64,000 bases of DNA from CAZVFX01 sp964626565 (lineage in GTDB: Bacteria; Myxococcota_A; UBA9042; CAIXZC01): the NCBI GenBank assembly GCA_964626565.1, contig CAZVFX010000023.1:8201-72200 (forward strand), written 5' to 3'. Each line of letters starts with the position of its first letter. Position 1 is the first letter of the stretch. The notes under the pieces were generated by a model, which saw only the letters and a list, made by a program, of their open reading frames with translations, was not told the DNA's origin and searched no databases. The position numbers and the translations under genes are program-made. Shown one piece after another: positions 27,072-34,911 of this stretch.

Positions 27072-28237
27072 CTGATGGACATGCGTTTGCTAAGGGCTTT
27101 GGCGTCGGTAACGCGCACTTCGGTAGGTGCGTCAACGAGGAGCCAACCGGGTCTTGCCCATGAGTAGAGGTTGGCCTCCAATTCGTCGGGCCACAGACCG
27201 CACTGTGACGCCAGCCACTGGAAATCCACAGGGTTACGGCCGTCGTTGGATGCGTCAAGAAGGATACGCGCGACGAGCGCGTCCTGCGCAGGCACGCCTG
27301 CACCTTCCACCTGGGCCCGCAGGCGTTGACCCAAAACACGGCAGATGGCGTAGGCTTTGTCCCGGCTGTCTCGGAGCTGAGAGAGAAACTCGTCTCGAGA
27401 CCACACCATCACGTCGGTCTCCCGGGAATGGGCCACCACCGTTGCCGTGCGAAGGCCGCCATCCAGCATGGACAGCTCACCGAAGATCTGGCCGGGCCCC
27501 AGAAGTACTTCCCGCCGGGCGCTGTGTGTGTCGTCCGCGGCACTACCGTTGCCTTCGATGGCCACCCGTACCGAGCCTCGCATCACGAGAAACGCCTCCG
27601 CCCCGTCGTCGCCTTTCCGGATCACTGCTTCGTCCTGCAGGTAGATGCGGCGCTCGTTGGAATCTTCCAACACAACGCTCAAGGGGGCCAGCATGGTCTC
27701 CCGCACCCCCGGAGGCAGTTCTGCGGAGTCGATGTGGATCGGCACCATGGACATGTTGAGTTCTGCAGAATGGAATTCCGCACCCACCTCCTCTACGCCG
27801 GTCTTTCGCAACAGGCGTAAAACCGATGGCCGCAGCGGCGCGACTACGTGCCGGACCCCGGACCTCCTCATCTCCCGTACCAGAGTCTTGAACAGGCCGA
27901 AGATAAGCCCCGGGTGAGACCGATAGGCCTCGGCAATGCACAACCAGGAAACGGCGCAAACGCCTCCTTCCAGCGCGTCCACCGTCGGGCCAAAGTCGAA
28001 CTGATCCCTCGCAGGACAGCCGAGTTGGTTGGCCATGGTGACCCGCATCGTTCCAACCGGCTCGCCCCCGGCCAGAGCCACGATGTTGGCAGACTCTTCA
28101 AGGGTGTCGTATCTGTCGAACAGCATATCTGACTGGTGCTCGAAGCGAGCTTCCTCATTGACCAGCACCTGCCGCCTCAGGCGAAACACTGCCTCCCGGT
28201 CCGCAGCATTCTCCGCAATCTTCAAGGTTATGTGCAT
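27068..28237 (-). CDS. Acyltransferase-like/cNMP-binding/HTH-like fusion protein
   Basis: 389 residues in three parts. Residues about 1-165 resemble the GNAT-related autoinducer-synthase/N-acyl-amino-acid-synthase fold (REAVFRLRRQVLVNEE at the front, then VGTMRV and SWLCIAEAYR). Residues about 190-300 are a cyclic-nucleotide-binding domain with the phosphate-binding cassette FGELSMLDGGLRTATVV, where Glu and Arg for cAMP/cGMP contact are kept. Residues about 330-385 look like a Crp-type winged helix (FQWLASQCGLWPDELEANL, then a basic wing). It follows the ABC-2 permease gene on the same strand by 76 bases. A nucleotide-gated acyltransferase, or a regulator with a captured acyltransferase domain, are both possible. 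Confidence 0.7.
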   Translation of the reverse strand: MHITLKIAENAADREAVFRLRRQVLVNEEARFEHQSDMLFDRYDTLEESANIVALAGGEPVGTMRVTMANQLGCPARDQFDFGPTVDALEGGVCAVSWLCIAEAYRSHPGLIFGLFKTLVREMRRSGVRHVVAPLRPSVLRLLRKTGVEEVGAEFHSAELNMSMVPIHIDSAELPPGVRETMLAPLSVVLEDSNERRIYLQDEAVIRKGDDGAEAFLVMRGSVRVAIEGNGSAADDTHSARREVLLGPGQIFGELSMLDGGLRTATVVAHSRETDVMVWSRDEFLSQLRDSRDKAYAICRVLGQRLRAQVEGAGVPAQDALVARILLDASNDGRNPVDFQWLASQCGLWPDELEANLYSWARPGWLLVDAPTEVRVTDAKALSKRMSIS

Positions 28238-28254
28238 CTTTGGCCTCCCTGGAA

Positions 28255-28290
28255 CTGCTCCCGCCCCCGATTCTAGGGGAGCGGGAGCAG
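28255..28290 (-). promoter_or_regulatory. Strong hairpin before the acyltransferase-cNMP gene
   Basis: CTGCTCCCGC (28255-28264) pairs with GCGGGAGCAG (28281-28290), and CCCC with GGGG inside, with a 7-base loop and a single-base bulge. On the minus strand it is followed by the Shine-Dalgarno and start codon at 28237 with no U tract, so it is more likely an mRNA stability or translation element than a terminator. Confidence 0.5.
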
Positions 28291-28313
28291 TAGGGTCAAG
28301 AAGGGAATGAAGG

Positions 28314-29120
28314 CTACCCGTTCCGCTTCAGTTTGCCGGTCTTCTTGGCCCACAATTCGGCACGGTTGAACGCGCATAGGCCCACGGGCAGGAGCAGAAG
28401 GGAACTGAGGAAGAGGACCAGTAGATCTCCGCTTACCTCTCTGAGCCCCGCACCCTCCAGAAGCGCGGCCCGTACCGAGCGCAGGGTGTAGGTGGCCGGT
28501 GAAACCACGGCCACCGGCTGCAGCCAGGCGGGCAGCACCGATACGTCGTAGTAGACTCCGGACACCAGCAGAATCCCCGCCTGAAATATGTGGGTCGCCT
28601 GCGCACCCTTCTCCGGCGATATCAACGGCAGAATCCCCGCCAGAATCCCTAAGCCCATGAAGGATATCCCCGAAACCAGCAGTACCGCAGCAGCACTCAG
28701 GAAGTTCGCCTTCGCCAGATCCAGATCGAAGAACACCGACAAGACGATCAGGATTATCACCGTCCTGATGATCCCGTACACCACCGCGAACATACAGGTA
28801 CCGCCCAGATGTGTGAGCCGGTGAATGGGAGCCATCAGTGTGTACTCGATGGTCCCTTCCCAACGCTCCCACGAAATGGAGTTGCTCACGTCGTTGAAGA
28901 TGACGCTCAAGAAACCCCACATCAGGGAACCGATCACCAGAAACAGCACCAGTCGCTGGTCCTGTTGCCCTACCGCGATGAGGCCGATAGTCAACGCATT
29001 CACCACGTCGTAGGCCAGGAACACCGCTTCCCATTCGATGTAGCGCCGCACCAGGTTGAAGTTTCGCTCCACAAAGGCCAAAGAAGCCTTGAGCTCTCGT
29101 ATTATTGTCTTGAAACTCAT
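28314..29120 (-). CDS. ABC-2 type transporter permease
   Basis: 268 residues with six hydrophobic segments typical of the ABC-2 exporter family. The segment SVIFNDVSNSISWERWEGTI and the later VSPATYTLRSVRAALLEG are the usual conserved cytoplasmic parts. The start MSFKTI at 29120 is chosen because the open frame beyond it lies within the ATPase gene. The gap to the ATPase gene is 14 bases. It should form a homodimeric pore with two copies of the ATPase; the exported compound is unknown. Confidence 0.9.
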   Translation of the reverse strand: MSFKTIIRELKASLAFVERNFNLVRRYIEWEAVFLAYDVVNALTIGLIAVGQQDQRLVLFLVIGSLMWGFLSVIFNDVSNSISWERWEGTIEYTLMAPIHRLTHLGGTCMFAVVYGIIRTVIILIVLSVFFDLDLAKANFLSAAAVLLVSGISFMGLGILAGILPLISPEKGAQATHIFQAGILLVSGVYYDVSVLPAWLQPVAVVSPATYTLRSVRAALLEGAGLREVSGDLLVLFLSSLLLLPVGLCAFNRAELWAKKTGKLKRNG

Positions 29121-29134
29121 TTCAATCACCTCAG

Positions 29135-29893
29135 TCAGTCGTCGTCGGTCATCTCCAGGAACACGTCCTCGAGATTGCCGCCGTTTTTCAGTCCTCTCTT
29201 CAGGCCGTCCGCAGTGTCCACACCCACCAGTGCGCCCTGGTTGATCACCGCAATTCGGTCGCACACCCGCTCCACCTCGTCCATGTCGTGAGAGGTGAGC
29301 AGGATGGTGGCGTCGTGCTCATCCCTTACTTCCCGCACGAACTGCTGCACCTGCCGCTTCGACTTCGGGTCCAGGCCCGTGGTCGGTTCGTCCAGCAACA
29401 GCAACACCGGCGAGGTGAGCAACGCTCTAGCTACCGCCACCTTCTGCTGCTGCCCGCGGCTCAGGTTCTCCAGCGGCTCCTTCAAGCGCTCGTCGTCAAA
29501 GCCCAGCCGCTCGAGAATCTCCCGAGACTTGCGCAGCGACTCACGGCCGCCCAGGCCGTACAGCCGTCCTGCGTAGGTCAGATTCTCCGCCGCGGACAGC
29601 CGCTTGAAGAACGCTGCCTCCACTGATACCCGGTTGATGAGCCGCCGGGCATCGAGCGACCGCTCTACGACGTCGATGCCGAACACCGATGCTGAACCCG
29701 CATCGGGGATCAGCAAAGTCGACAGGATGCGAATCAGGGTCGATTTACCCGACCCGTTGGAGCCGATGAGGCCGAAGATCTCTCCCCGGTCCACCTCAAA
29801 ACTCACATCGCCAAGGGCCCGAAATCGTCCCTTGCGCCGGCCGTTCTTGTTGTAGAAATACTTGCCCAACTCATTGCACTTCAGCGCGTTCAT
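29135..29893 (-). CDS. ABC transporter ATP-binding protein
   Basis: 252 residues, an exporter-type (DrrA/CcmA-like) ATPase. Walker A is GSNGSGKST, the signature motif is LSRGQQQ (a variant of LSGGQ), Walker B is LLLLDEPTTGLD, and the switch His is in LLTSHDMDEVE. It pairs with the adjacent ABC-2 permease. The ribosome binding site AAGGAGG begins only a few bases after the U-tract of an intrinsic terminator on the same strand, so expression appears to need read-through of that structure or a very compact promoter. Confidence 0.92.
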   Translation of the reverse strand: MNALKCNELGKYFYNKNGRRKGRFRALGDVSFEVDRGEIFGLIGSNGSGKSTLIRILSTLLIPDAGSASVFGIDVVERSLDARRLINRVSVEAAFFKRLSAAENLTYAGRLYGLGGRESLRKSREILERLGFDDERLKEPLENLSRGQQQKVAVARALLTSPVLLLLDEPTTGLDPKSKRQVQQFVREVRDEHDATILLTSHDMDEVERVCDRIAVINQGALVGVDTADGLKRGLKNGGNLEDVFLEMTDDD

Positions 29894-29914
29894 GGCGCAC
29901 CTCCTTGAAGAAAA

Positions 29915-29954
29915 AAAAAGCCGTGGACTCGATCCCTCGAACCCACGGCTTTTT
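29915..29954 (-). terminator. Bidirectional intrinsic terminator immediately before the ABC gene
   Basis: AAAAAGCCGTGG (29915-29926) pairs with CCACGGCTTTTT (29943-29954). On the minus strand the stem is followed by nine T, and the ABC ATPase Shine-Dalgarno begins about 6 bases later. This placement is typical of transcription attenuators. On the plus strand the T tract is five bases long. Confidence 0.75.
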
Positions 29955-29964
29955 CGAAATTAAA

Positions 29965-29999
29965 CAAAAAAGGCCATGGGTCACCGCCGACCCATGGCC
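29965..29999 (-). terminator. Second intrinsic terminator, following the 40-codon ORF
   Basis: A perfect 11-bp stem GGCCATGGGTC (29972-29982) and GACCCATGGCC (29989-29999) with a 6-base loop. On the minus strand it is followed by TTTTTTG. It begins 19 bases after the stop of the small ORF at 30019. Confidence 0.75.
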
Positions 30000-30018
30000 C
30001 GGATGTCACGTTCAGGTA

Positions 30019-30141
30019 TTACTTCCCGCCGTCACCTCCAGGCATAGAGCCGGCCTTCCCGGTATCGGTGCCGAATCCGAAGATTCGAGAGACCCCTACC
30101 GGGAGACTCACTCTGTTGGTTTTGACCATTCGTATATCCAT
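30019..30141 (-). CDS. 40-residue peptide, possible leader or exported peptide
   Basis: A 40-codon ORF on the minus strand starting MDIRMVKTNRVSLPVG and ending in the Gly-rich MPGGDGGK. An AGGAGAGG ribosome binding site stands 10 bases before the ATG. The N-terminal part is basic, the middle has GVSRIFGFGTDTGKAG. It is followed within 20 bases by one terminator hairpin and then by a second that abuts the ribosome binding site of the ABC exporter operon. It matches no family known to me. It may be a regulatory leader peptide, a small exported peptide, or an independent small protein. It is too short to have been called by most gene finders. Confidence 0.5.
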   Translation of the reverse strand: MDIRMVKTNRVSLPVGVSRIFGFGTDTGKAGSMPGGDGGK

Positions 30142-30168
30142 CAACTATTCACCTCTCCTACTCGACTC

Positions 30169-30197
30169 CATCAGCCACAGTTGGTTCCCCCTGTCAA
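30169..30197 (-). promoter_or_regulatory. Possible promoter of the 40-codon ORF
   Basis: On the minus strand a consensus TTGACA (30197-30192) is followed at 17 bases by CTGATG (30174-30169), a poor -10. A transcript from here would start about 30162, immediately ahead of the ribosome binding site. The rest of the gap up to 30374 is AT-rich with TATA-like sequence (30255-30280) that may serve the plus-strand protease gene. Confidence 0.35.
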
Positions 30198-30374
30198 CCT
30201 TTTCTTTGCCGAAAATGCAAAAAATGTCCCCATTTGGGGCGTTGCCTTGGGTAACTAATATAGACGATACAATATACAGGGAAAATGCCGGGAACCGCCC
30301 ATGAATCGGCGCGCGCTGGTTTTACTGGCAGGTCTAATGCCTTTGAGGGTAGGGTCGAGACAAGGAGGGGTGAG

Positions 30375-32579
30375 GTGAAAGTGGAGCTATCCGGAATCTG
30401 CGTACTTCTCGCGGTTGCGTTACTGGCGGTGCGGTGCGCCGGGAGCGACGAGGCTGCTCGAGACCTTGCGCTGCCGGGGGAACTCAACCCCGACCAGGGT
30501 TGCCTGCCGGATTGTTCCGGAAAGGAGTGCGGAGACGACGGGTGCGGCGGCTCATGCGGAGAGTGCTTTACCTTTGGGGGCCTGCCCGAACCGGAACTTT
30601 GCACAGTGAGCGGTAGTTGCTGCCTCCAGCAGTGCCTGGGCAAGGTGTGCGGGGACGACGGCTGTGGTGGTCAGTGCGGGCATTGTGCACAGGGCCAGGA
30701 CTGCGCCCAGGGCAAGTGCCTTGAACTAGCGGAATGGACGGTCTTGATCTACCTGGCAGTGGACAACGACCTGGAAGGAGTGGCGTTCGAAGATCTGGAC
30801 GAGATGATGACCGTCGGTCCAACCGAAGAGGTGAACCTGGTGGTCCAGGCCGATTGGGCTCCGGGAGTCTATGGCCGCCCCGAACACTGGCGAATTGGTG
30901 ACTTCGTGTCGACCCAGAGGTTGCTCATCAAGCCCGGCGAAATGGAGGTGCTGGCGAACCTCGGGGAACAGGATTCTTCCAGCCCGGAGGTGTTGGCCGA
31001 TTTTATCTCCTGGGGGGCTACCGAATACCCGGCCAGGCGATACGCACTGGTGCTCGCTGACCATGGGCTCGCCTTTGGCGGCTTTGGCTACGACTACAGC
31101 AGCGATTCGTCTCACACGTCCATCGCACAATTGGTCGAAGGGCTGGAAGAAGGCATCTCCCTGGCCGGCCCGCTGCTGGCCGAAGGGTTCGACCTCATAG
31201 CGTTCGACGCCTGCCTTATGGCCAACTACCTGGTCGCCTACCGCATGGCGCCTTTCGGCCACTACCTGCTCGCTTCTGAGGAAGTCGTCCCGGGCAGCGG
31301 CCTGGACTACGCCGCGCTGGGGACCCTGCTGTCCGGCCCCCGTGTCGACGCGAAGGACCTGGCCGTGGCTCTGGCCAAAGCCAGTTCCGATGTGTGGCTT
31401 GATGTGTGGAACGACGCGACCGTTTCGGTAGTGGATCTCGGACAGATGCCGGCTCTGGACCAGGCCCTGGCATCTCTTACCGGCGCCCTGATTGAGGACC
31501 TTGACTCAGCAATCGAACCGGTCATGACCGCGAGATTCCTGGCGCAACAACTGCAGCCCGCCCCATACGAGTTTCTGTCCACGCAGTTCATCGACCTGGG
31601 AGACTTCGTTTCCCGCCTGTCCTCTCTGGCGCCGGAATATGAGGTGCAAACCGAAGCGTTTCTGAAGGCCTTCTCGGCGGCAGTGGTCTACAATCGCTTC
31701 GGGCCGGCAGTTCCGGGAGCTACCGGCCTCACCATCTTCTTCCCGTCCAGTAAGCACTACTACGACGCGGTGAATCCGCTGCTGGGAGAGGTCGCCGGCG
31801 AGGTATATGAAGCTGCTGGCCCCCCGGCATCCTGGTTCGCGTTTCTGCAGGAGTGGTTCGCCGCGGTGGAGCCAAAGCACATGGGGCCCGAATTCTCTTG
31901 CGAGGGGCTGGGGCAGGAGCAGTGCGACGACGGGGTCGCGTTCATCGAAGAAGGGACACGAACGGTGACCGTGTACCGCGACCTGGACCTGCAAACCGTA
32001 CCCTACGGAGCCCACGTCCAATTGGCCTTCGGGTACCAGTGGCCCTCCGGCGCCGGTCCTACCGAGGACATGGACATTTTTCACCGTAGGCCGGCCTCGT
32101 TCGACCCCGCGACGGGACGGGTAGAGGGAACATTCGACCTGAGACGCCTCATCCTGCGCCAGGGCGACATCTCCGCGGAGGCGTACTGGACGCTCCAGCC
32201 CACACCTGCGGGCCGCAAGGTCGCAATTCCACTCTTCCACTACAGTCCCGATTCCGACCTCCGGTCAGTCCTGATCTGGAAGGTGCTTCTGGCTCCCGAC
32301 GAGGACACCGTTCTCCACTCAGCCTATTATCATCACGTTGGAGGCTCCGCTCAGGAAGTTGCGGCCCCGCCTGACGGGATTCTCCAGGCTCAGGCCTACT
32401 GGCACGGTGTGTCTTGGAGTTGGTTCACCTACTACCCGAAGCCCCCCGAGTTTGACGCTGCGGAACCACTGGAATTGGAGTTCCAGCCTCTGCCGCCAGG
32501 TAAAACCGGCACCCTCTGGCTTGAAGCGACAGACCGGCTGGGTCGCGCCGCGGTGGCTGCGGCCAAGTTTGAACCCTAG
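30375..32579 (+). CDS. Clostripain-family (C11) cysteine protease lipoprotein
   Basis: 734 residues from a GTG start preceded by AAGGAGG. Lipobox LAVRC puts the lipid-modified Cys at 21. Two copies of a cysteine module (GKECGDDGCGGSCGEC and GKVCGDDGCGGQCGHC) at about 40-110 link the anchor to a peptidase C11 domain beginning near residue 121 (WTVLIYLAVDNDLE). Catalytic His230 lies in LADHG and Cys280 in FDACLMA, as in clostripain, which cuts after Arg. The C-terminal 200 residues look like a beta-rich accessory domain. Expected to be a surface or outer-membrane protease. Its stop overlaps the convergent SUI1-family gene by four bases. Confidence 0.9.
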   Translation: MKVELSGICVLLAVALLAVRCAGSDEAARDLALPGELNPDQGCLPDCSGKECGDDGCGGSCGECFTFGGLPEPELCTVSGSCCLQQCLGKVCGDDGCGGQCGHCAQGQDCAQGKCLELAEWTVLIYLAVDNDLEGVAFEDLDEMMTVGPTEEVNLVVQADWAPGVYGRPEHWRIGDFVSTQRLLIKPGEMEVLANLGEQDSSSPEVLADFISWGATEYPARRYALVLADHGLAFGGFGYDYSSDSSHTSIAQLVEGLEEGISLAGPLLAEGFDLIAFDACLMANYLVAYRMAPFGHYLLASEEVVPGSGLDYAALGTLLSGPRVDAKDLAVALAKASSDVWLDVWNDATVSVVDLGQMPALDQALASLTGALIEDLDSAIEPVMTARFLAQQLQPAPYEFLSTQFIDLGDFVSRLSSLAPEYEVQTEAFLKAFSAAVVYNRFGPAVPGATGLTIFFPSSKHYYDAVNPLLGEVAGEVYEAAGPPASWFAFLQEWFAAVEPKHMGPEFSCEGLGQEQCDDGVAFIEEGTRTVTVYRDLDLQTVPYGAHVQLAFGYQWPSGAGPTEDMDIFHRRPASFDPATGRVEGTFDLRRLILRQGDISAEAYWTLQPTPAGRKVAIPLFHYSPDSDLRSVLIWKVLLAPDEDTVLHSAYYHHVGGSAQEVAAPPDGILQAQAYWHGVSWSWFTYYPKPPEFDAAEPLELEFQPLPPGKTGTLWLEATDRLGRAAVAAAKFEP

Positions 32580-32941
32580 CCGCCGGCGCGCTTGACGGTC
32601 CAACCCCTGCCGCTCAGCAACTCGACAACCTGGTCGCGATGGTCGCCCTGGATTTCGATGATACCGTTCTTCACCGTGCCGCCGGAACCGCACTTCTTCT
32701 TCAGTTCTTTCCCCAGCCTGGTCAGGTCCGCCCCGTCGAGAGGAACCCCGGAAACCAACGTTACACCCTTGCCTTTGCGACCCTTGGTCTCCCGCATCAC
32801 CCGCACCACACCGTCTTTTTTCGGCTGCGATTGCTGCTGTTTTCCGCGGCCCGTGCGGCGCTTCGACTCGGCGCGGTCCACCTTGCCCCACTCCGTGGAG
32901 TAAACCAGCCTCGAATCGGACTCCCCGTCCCTGTCATTCAT
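32576..32941 (-). CDS. YciH/SUI1-family translation factor
   Basis: 121 residues with the eIF1/SUI1 fold in the last 75: VRVMRETKGRKGKGVTLVSG, then LGKELKKKCGSGGTVKNG and IEIQGDHRDQVVELL. Bacterial YciH can act in start-site selection in vitro; physiological role in bacteria is poorly defined. The N-terminal 45 residues are basic and probably disordered. Single gene, convergent with the C11 protease. Confidence 0.92.
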   Translation of the reverse strand: MNDRDGESDSRLVYSTEWGKVDRAESKRRTGRGKQQQSQPKKDGVVRVMRETKGRKGKGVTLVSGVPLDGADLTRLGKELKKKCGSGGTVKNGIIEIQGDHRDQVVELLSGRGWTVKRAGG

Positions 32942-33064
32942 GCGTCCTCCGCCGGCCGGAGTGGCGGGCTCGCGGCCCCCGGCTCAACGGCAATTGTCAC
33001 CTCCGCTGCAACCCGTGTCAATCGCGGTGTAGGACGGCACGGCAGGTACGATTTTTTCACTTTC

Positions 33065-33093
33065 TTTGGCCACATCGGTTCAAAACTCCCGAT
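33065..33093. repeat. Left 29-bp direct repeat flanking the BrnTA module
   Basis: Core TTTGGCCACATCGGTTCA plus AAACTCCCGAT. It matches 33723-33751 at 26 of 29 positions, all three differences being A/G. Weaker similarity extends about 15 bp further left. The stretch 32942-33145 holds no gene otherwise. Confidence 0.8.
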
Positions 33094-33145
33094 AACACTA
33101 GGTGCAGGCCGGTCACAACTGCCAACGCATAAGGGCCGGAAGCAC

Positions 33146-33174
33146 TTGACGTGTAGTTGCTATATACATATATT
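33146..33174 (+). promoter_or_regulatory. Promoter of brnT-brnA
   Basis: TTGACG (33146-33151), exact 17-base spacer, TATATT (33169-33174), set 15 bases before the brnT start. The -10 region contains the near-symmetric TATATACATATAT, a plausible BrnA operator, since BrnA-type antitoxins repress their own operon. Confidence 0.65.
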
Positions 33175-33188
33175 GTAAGGCGGAAGTG

Positions 33189-33473
33189 ATGCAGTTTGAA
33201 TGGGACGAGGGAAAGGAACAAAGGAATCGGCTAAAGCACCACGTTTCCTTCCCGGAGGCTCGGTCGGTGTTCTTCGATGAGAACGCGTTCGAGGCTTTTG
33301 ACCCGGACCATTCCGAGGAGGAGGAGCGCTTCCTGATGCTGGGCTTGAGTTCGAGAATGCGGTTGCTGGTGGTGTCTTACCATTATCGCTTCAGTGAGCC
33401 GCTGATTCGAATCATCTCGGCGAGGAAGGCGACGCGCGAGGAGCGGCGGTTCTACGACGCAGGGAAGGCATGA
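33189..33473 (+). CDS. brnT: BrnT-family ribonuclease toxin
   Basis: 94 residues with the family start MQFEWDEGKEQRNRLKHHVSF, the middle ARSVFFDENAFEAFDPDHSE, and the terminal IRIISARKATREERRFYD. BrnT toxins have a RelE-like fold and cleave RNA; they are held inactive by BrnA. A GTG one codon earlier is also possible; the ATG at 33189 matches the family start. The stop overlaps the brnA start by four bases. Confidence 0.92.
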   Translation: MQFEWDEGKEQRNRLKHHVSFPEARSVFFDENAFEAFDPDHSEEEERFLMLGLSSRMRLLVVSYHYRFSEPLIRIISARKATREERRFYDAGKA

Positions 33474-33691
33474 GAGACGAATACGATTTTTCGAGTCTGG
33501 AAGGGCGCAGAAATCCCCATGCGAGACGAATGAAGAGGCAGGTTACGATTCGTCTTGGTGTAGACATCATCGACTACTTCAAGCAGCTCTCCGGGGAGAC
33601 CGGAATTCCATACCAGAGTCTAATCAACCTATACCTCAGCGACTGTGTCACCAACAGCCGTAAGCCGACCCTCGAGTGGACCTCCCGGTAA
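33470..33691 (+). CDS. brnA: BrnA-family antitoxin
   Basis: 73 residues. The ribbon-helix-helix core is MKRQVTIRLGVDIIDYFKQL, followed by the typical TGIPYQSLINLYLSDC. It binds BrnT and the operon promoter. The toxin-first order and ATGA overlap are the normal brnTA arrangement. The two genes together are flanked by 29-bp imperfect direct repeats. Confidence 0.92.
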   Translation: MRDEYDFSSLEGRRNPHARRMKRQVTIRLGVDIIDYFKQLSGETGIPYQSLINLYLSDCVTNSRKPTLEWTSR

Positions 33692-33722
33692 TACCCTATT
33701 TGCAGACGGTGTTTCTACTCTT

Positions 33723-33751
33723 TTTGGCCGCGTCGGTTCAGAACTCCCGAT
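33723..33751. repeat. Right 29-bp direct repeat flanking the BrnTA module
   Basis: TTTGGCCGCGTCGGTTCA plus GAACTCCCGAT, same orientation as the copy at 33065-33093. A third, poorer partial copy (CTTTTTGCCGCGTCCCTC) lies near 33799-33816, just ahead of the next gene. Confidence 0.8.
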
Positions 33752-33867
33752 GCTCACCGTCCTTGACTGCGGGGAATCGACGTGATGGTTGTCTAGTCCT
33801 TTTTGCCGCGTCCCTCATATGGTACACTGCCCGAGTTGCGGTTCGTGAAGAGAGTGAGCGTGGTGAG

Positions 33868-34791
33868 ATGAGAAAGCGAAATCCCGTAGCACGCGTATTT
33901 CGAATTGCCCCCGTCCTGTTTCTATTGTTAACCACCGGTTGCCCATCGGATGATCTGAGCCCGAGCCTCTCCATAGGTGGCGGCGAGGATTCCGCGTCGA
34001 ACTCTGAGGTCGTTGACCGGGGAGAAACGACATCGCCCGACCCCATCGGCGCGGATACGGAGGCAGAGTTCGATTCCACAACGGACCCGCCCTGTCTTCC
34101 TTCCTGCAAGGGCAAGATGTGTGGGGTTGACGGTTGTGGTGTGTCGTGCGGTACCTGCGACCCCGGCCTCGACTGCGTCGAAGGGATGTGCGCAGTTGCT
34201 TGTGGCTCCCCAGGTTGTGCGCTCGGCATGCCCTGTGCTCTTCCCGATGGGAGCGCGGCGCTCTGCGGCGGAGTCATCGACTGCGACCACGGGCCCCAGG
34301 GCAATCCACTGCCGGTGAACCTGGATGTCGAGAATCTCTTCGGGCAGGCGGGAGTGCTTATGCACACTCCCAATCCCAACTCCATCGTGGCTACCAACCC
34401 CTGGGAGCTGGAATCGGCGTCTGGGAAACAATCGTGCGCCAGTCTTCAAGGGGCGCAAACCTACTGGCAGCACCACGTTACCATCAGGTTCGTTGTCCCT
34501 TCGGCCGACGGATACGCCCAGGCGGCCACCGATTACGTGAGCCTCTACCTGGGACAAACCTGGAACGGCGGCCTGAAAGTACAATTCTATCGTCCCGACA
34601 GCCCTCCCAATGTGGCGGGTAGCACCCCCTTTCACGTGGAGACCCCCGGCGGCAAGCCGCCCAACTACCTGGGCACCTTCTTCATCCAGTACCAGTCTGC
34701 ACAGCCCATCGGTTTCGTCCGCATCCGCAAAGCGGACGACCCGGACTTCACCTTTGATGACCTGGCTTTCGGGACAATCGTACCTCAATAA
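33868..34791 (+). CDS. Lipoprotein with one GKxCGxDGCG module and a beta-sandwich
   Basis: 307 residues. The ATG at 33868 opens a lipoprotein signal ending in LLTTGC (Cys at about 24). After an acidic linker comes one cysteine module (CKGKMCGVDGCGVSCGTC) at about 75-95, the same unit that is repeated in the C11 protease and in the 40764-43592 protein. The rest (about 140-307) is a beta-rich domain with a YVSLYLGQTWNGG stretch, possibly a discoidin- or jelly-roll-like binding domain. A -10-like TACACT lies at 33823-33828. No enzyme motif was seen. Confidence 0.65.
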   Translation: MRKRNPVARVFRIAPVLFLLLTTGCPSDDLSPSLSIGGGEDSASNSEVVDRGETTSPDPIGADTEAEFDSTTDPPCLPSCKGKMCGVDGCGVSCGTCDPGLDCVEGMCAVACGSPGCALGMPCALPDGSAALCGGVIDCDHGPQGNPLPVNLDVENLFGQAGVLMHTPNPNSIVATNPWELESASGKQSCASLQGAQTYWQHHVTIRFVVPSADGYAQAATDYVSLYLGQTWNGGLKVQFYRPDSPPNVAGSTPFHVETPGGKPPNYLGTFFIQYQSAQPIGFVRIRKADDPDFTFDDLAFGTIVPQ

Positions 34792-34837
34792 TCCGGCTCG
34801 TTCCGTCGAGCAGTCAGAGAAAATGTAACGCGTGGGC

Positions 34838-34866
34838 TTGACTCTTCCAACTGGTATCCACACTAT
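34838..34866 (+). promoter_or_regulatory. Promoter of the MarR-ferredoxin unit
   Basis: TTGACT (34838-34843), 17-base spacer, CACTAT (34861-34866). The expected start of transcription falls within the palindrome at 34869-34883. Confidence 0.6.
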
Positions 34867-34868
34867 TG

Positions 34869-34883
34869 GTTAGGAGTCCTAAC
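34869..34883. promoter_or_regulatory. MarR-type operator palindrome
   Basis: GTTAGGA-G-TCCTAAC, a perfect inverted repeat with 7-base arms, placed just downstream of the -10 and 29 bases before the MarR start codon. Symmetry, size and position fit autorepression by the MarR-family product. Confidence 0.7.
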
Positions 34884-34911
34884 GGACGCATCGGTTCCGG
34901 TGGAGGTTTTG

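Noticed and set aside
33676..33867. 64-codon N-terminal extension of the lipoprotein gene at 33868
   Set aside because: It reads through the right 29-bp repeat and the promoter-like sequence, and would put the signal peptide in the middle of the protein.
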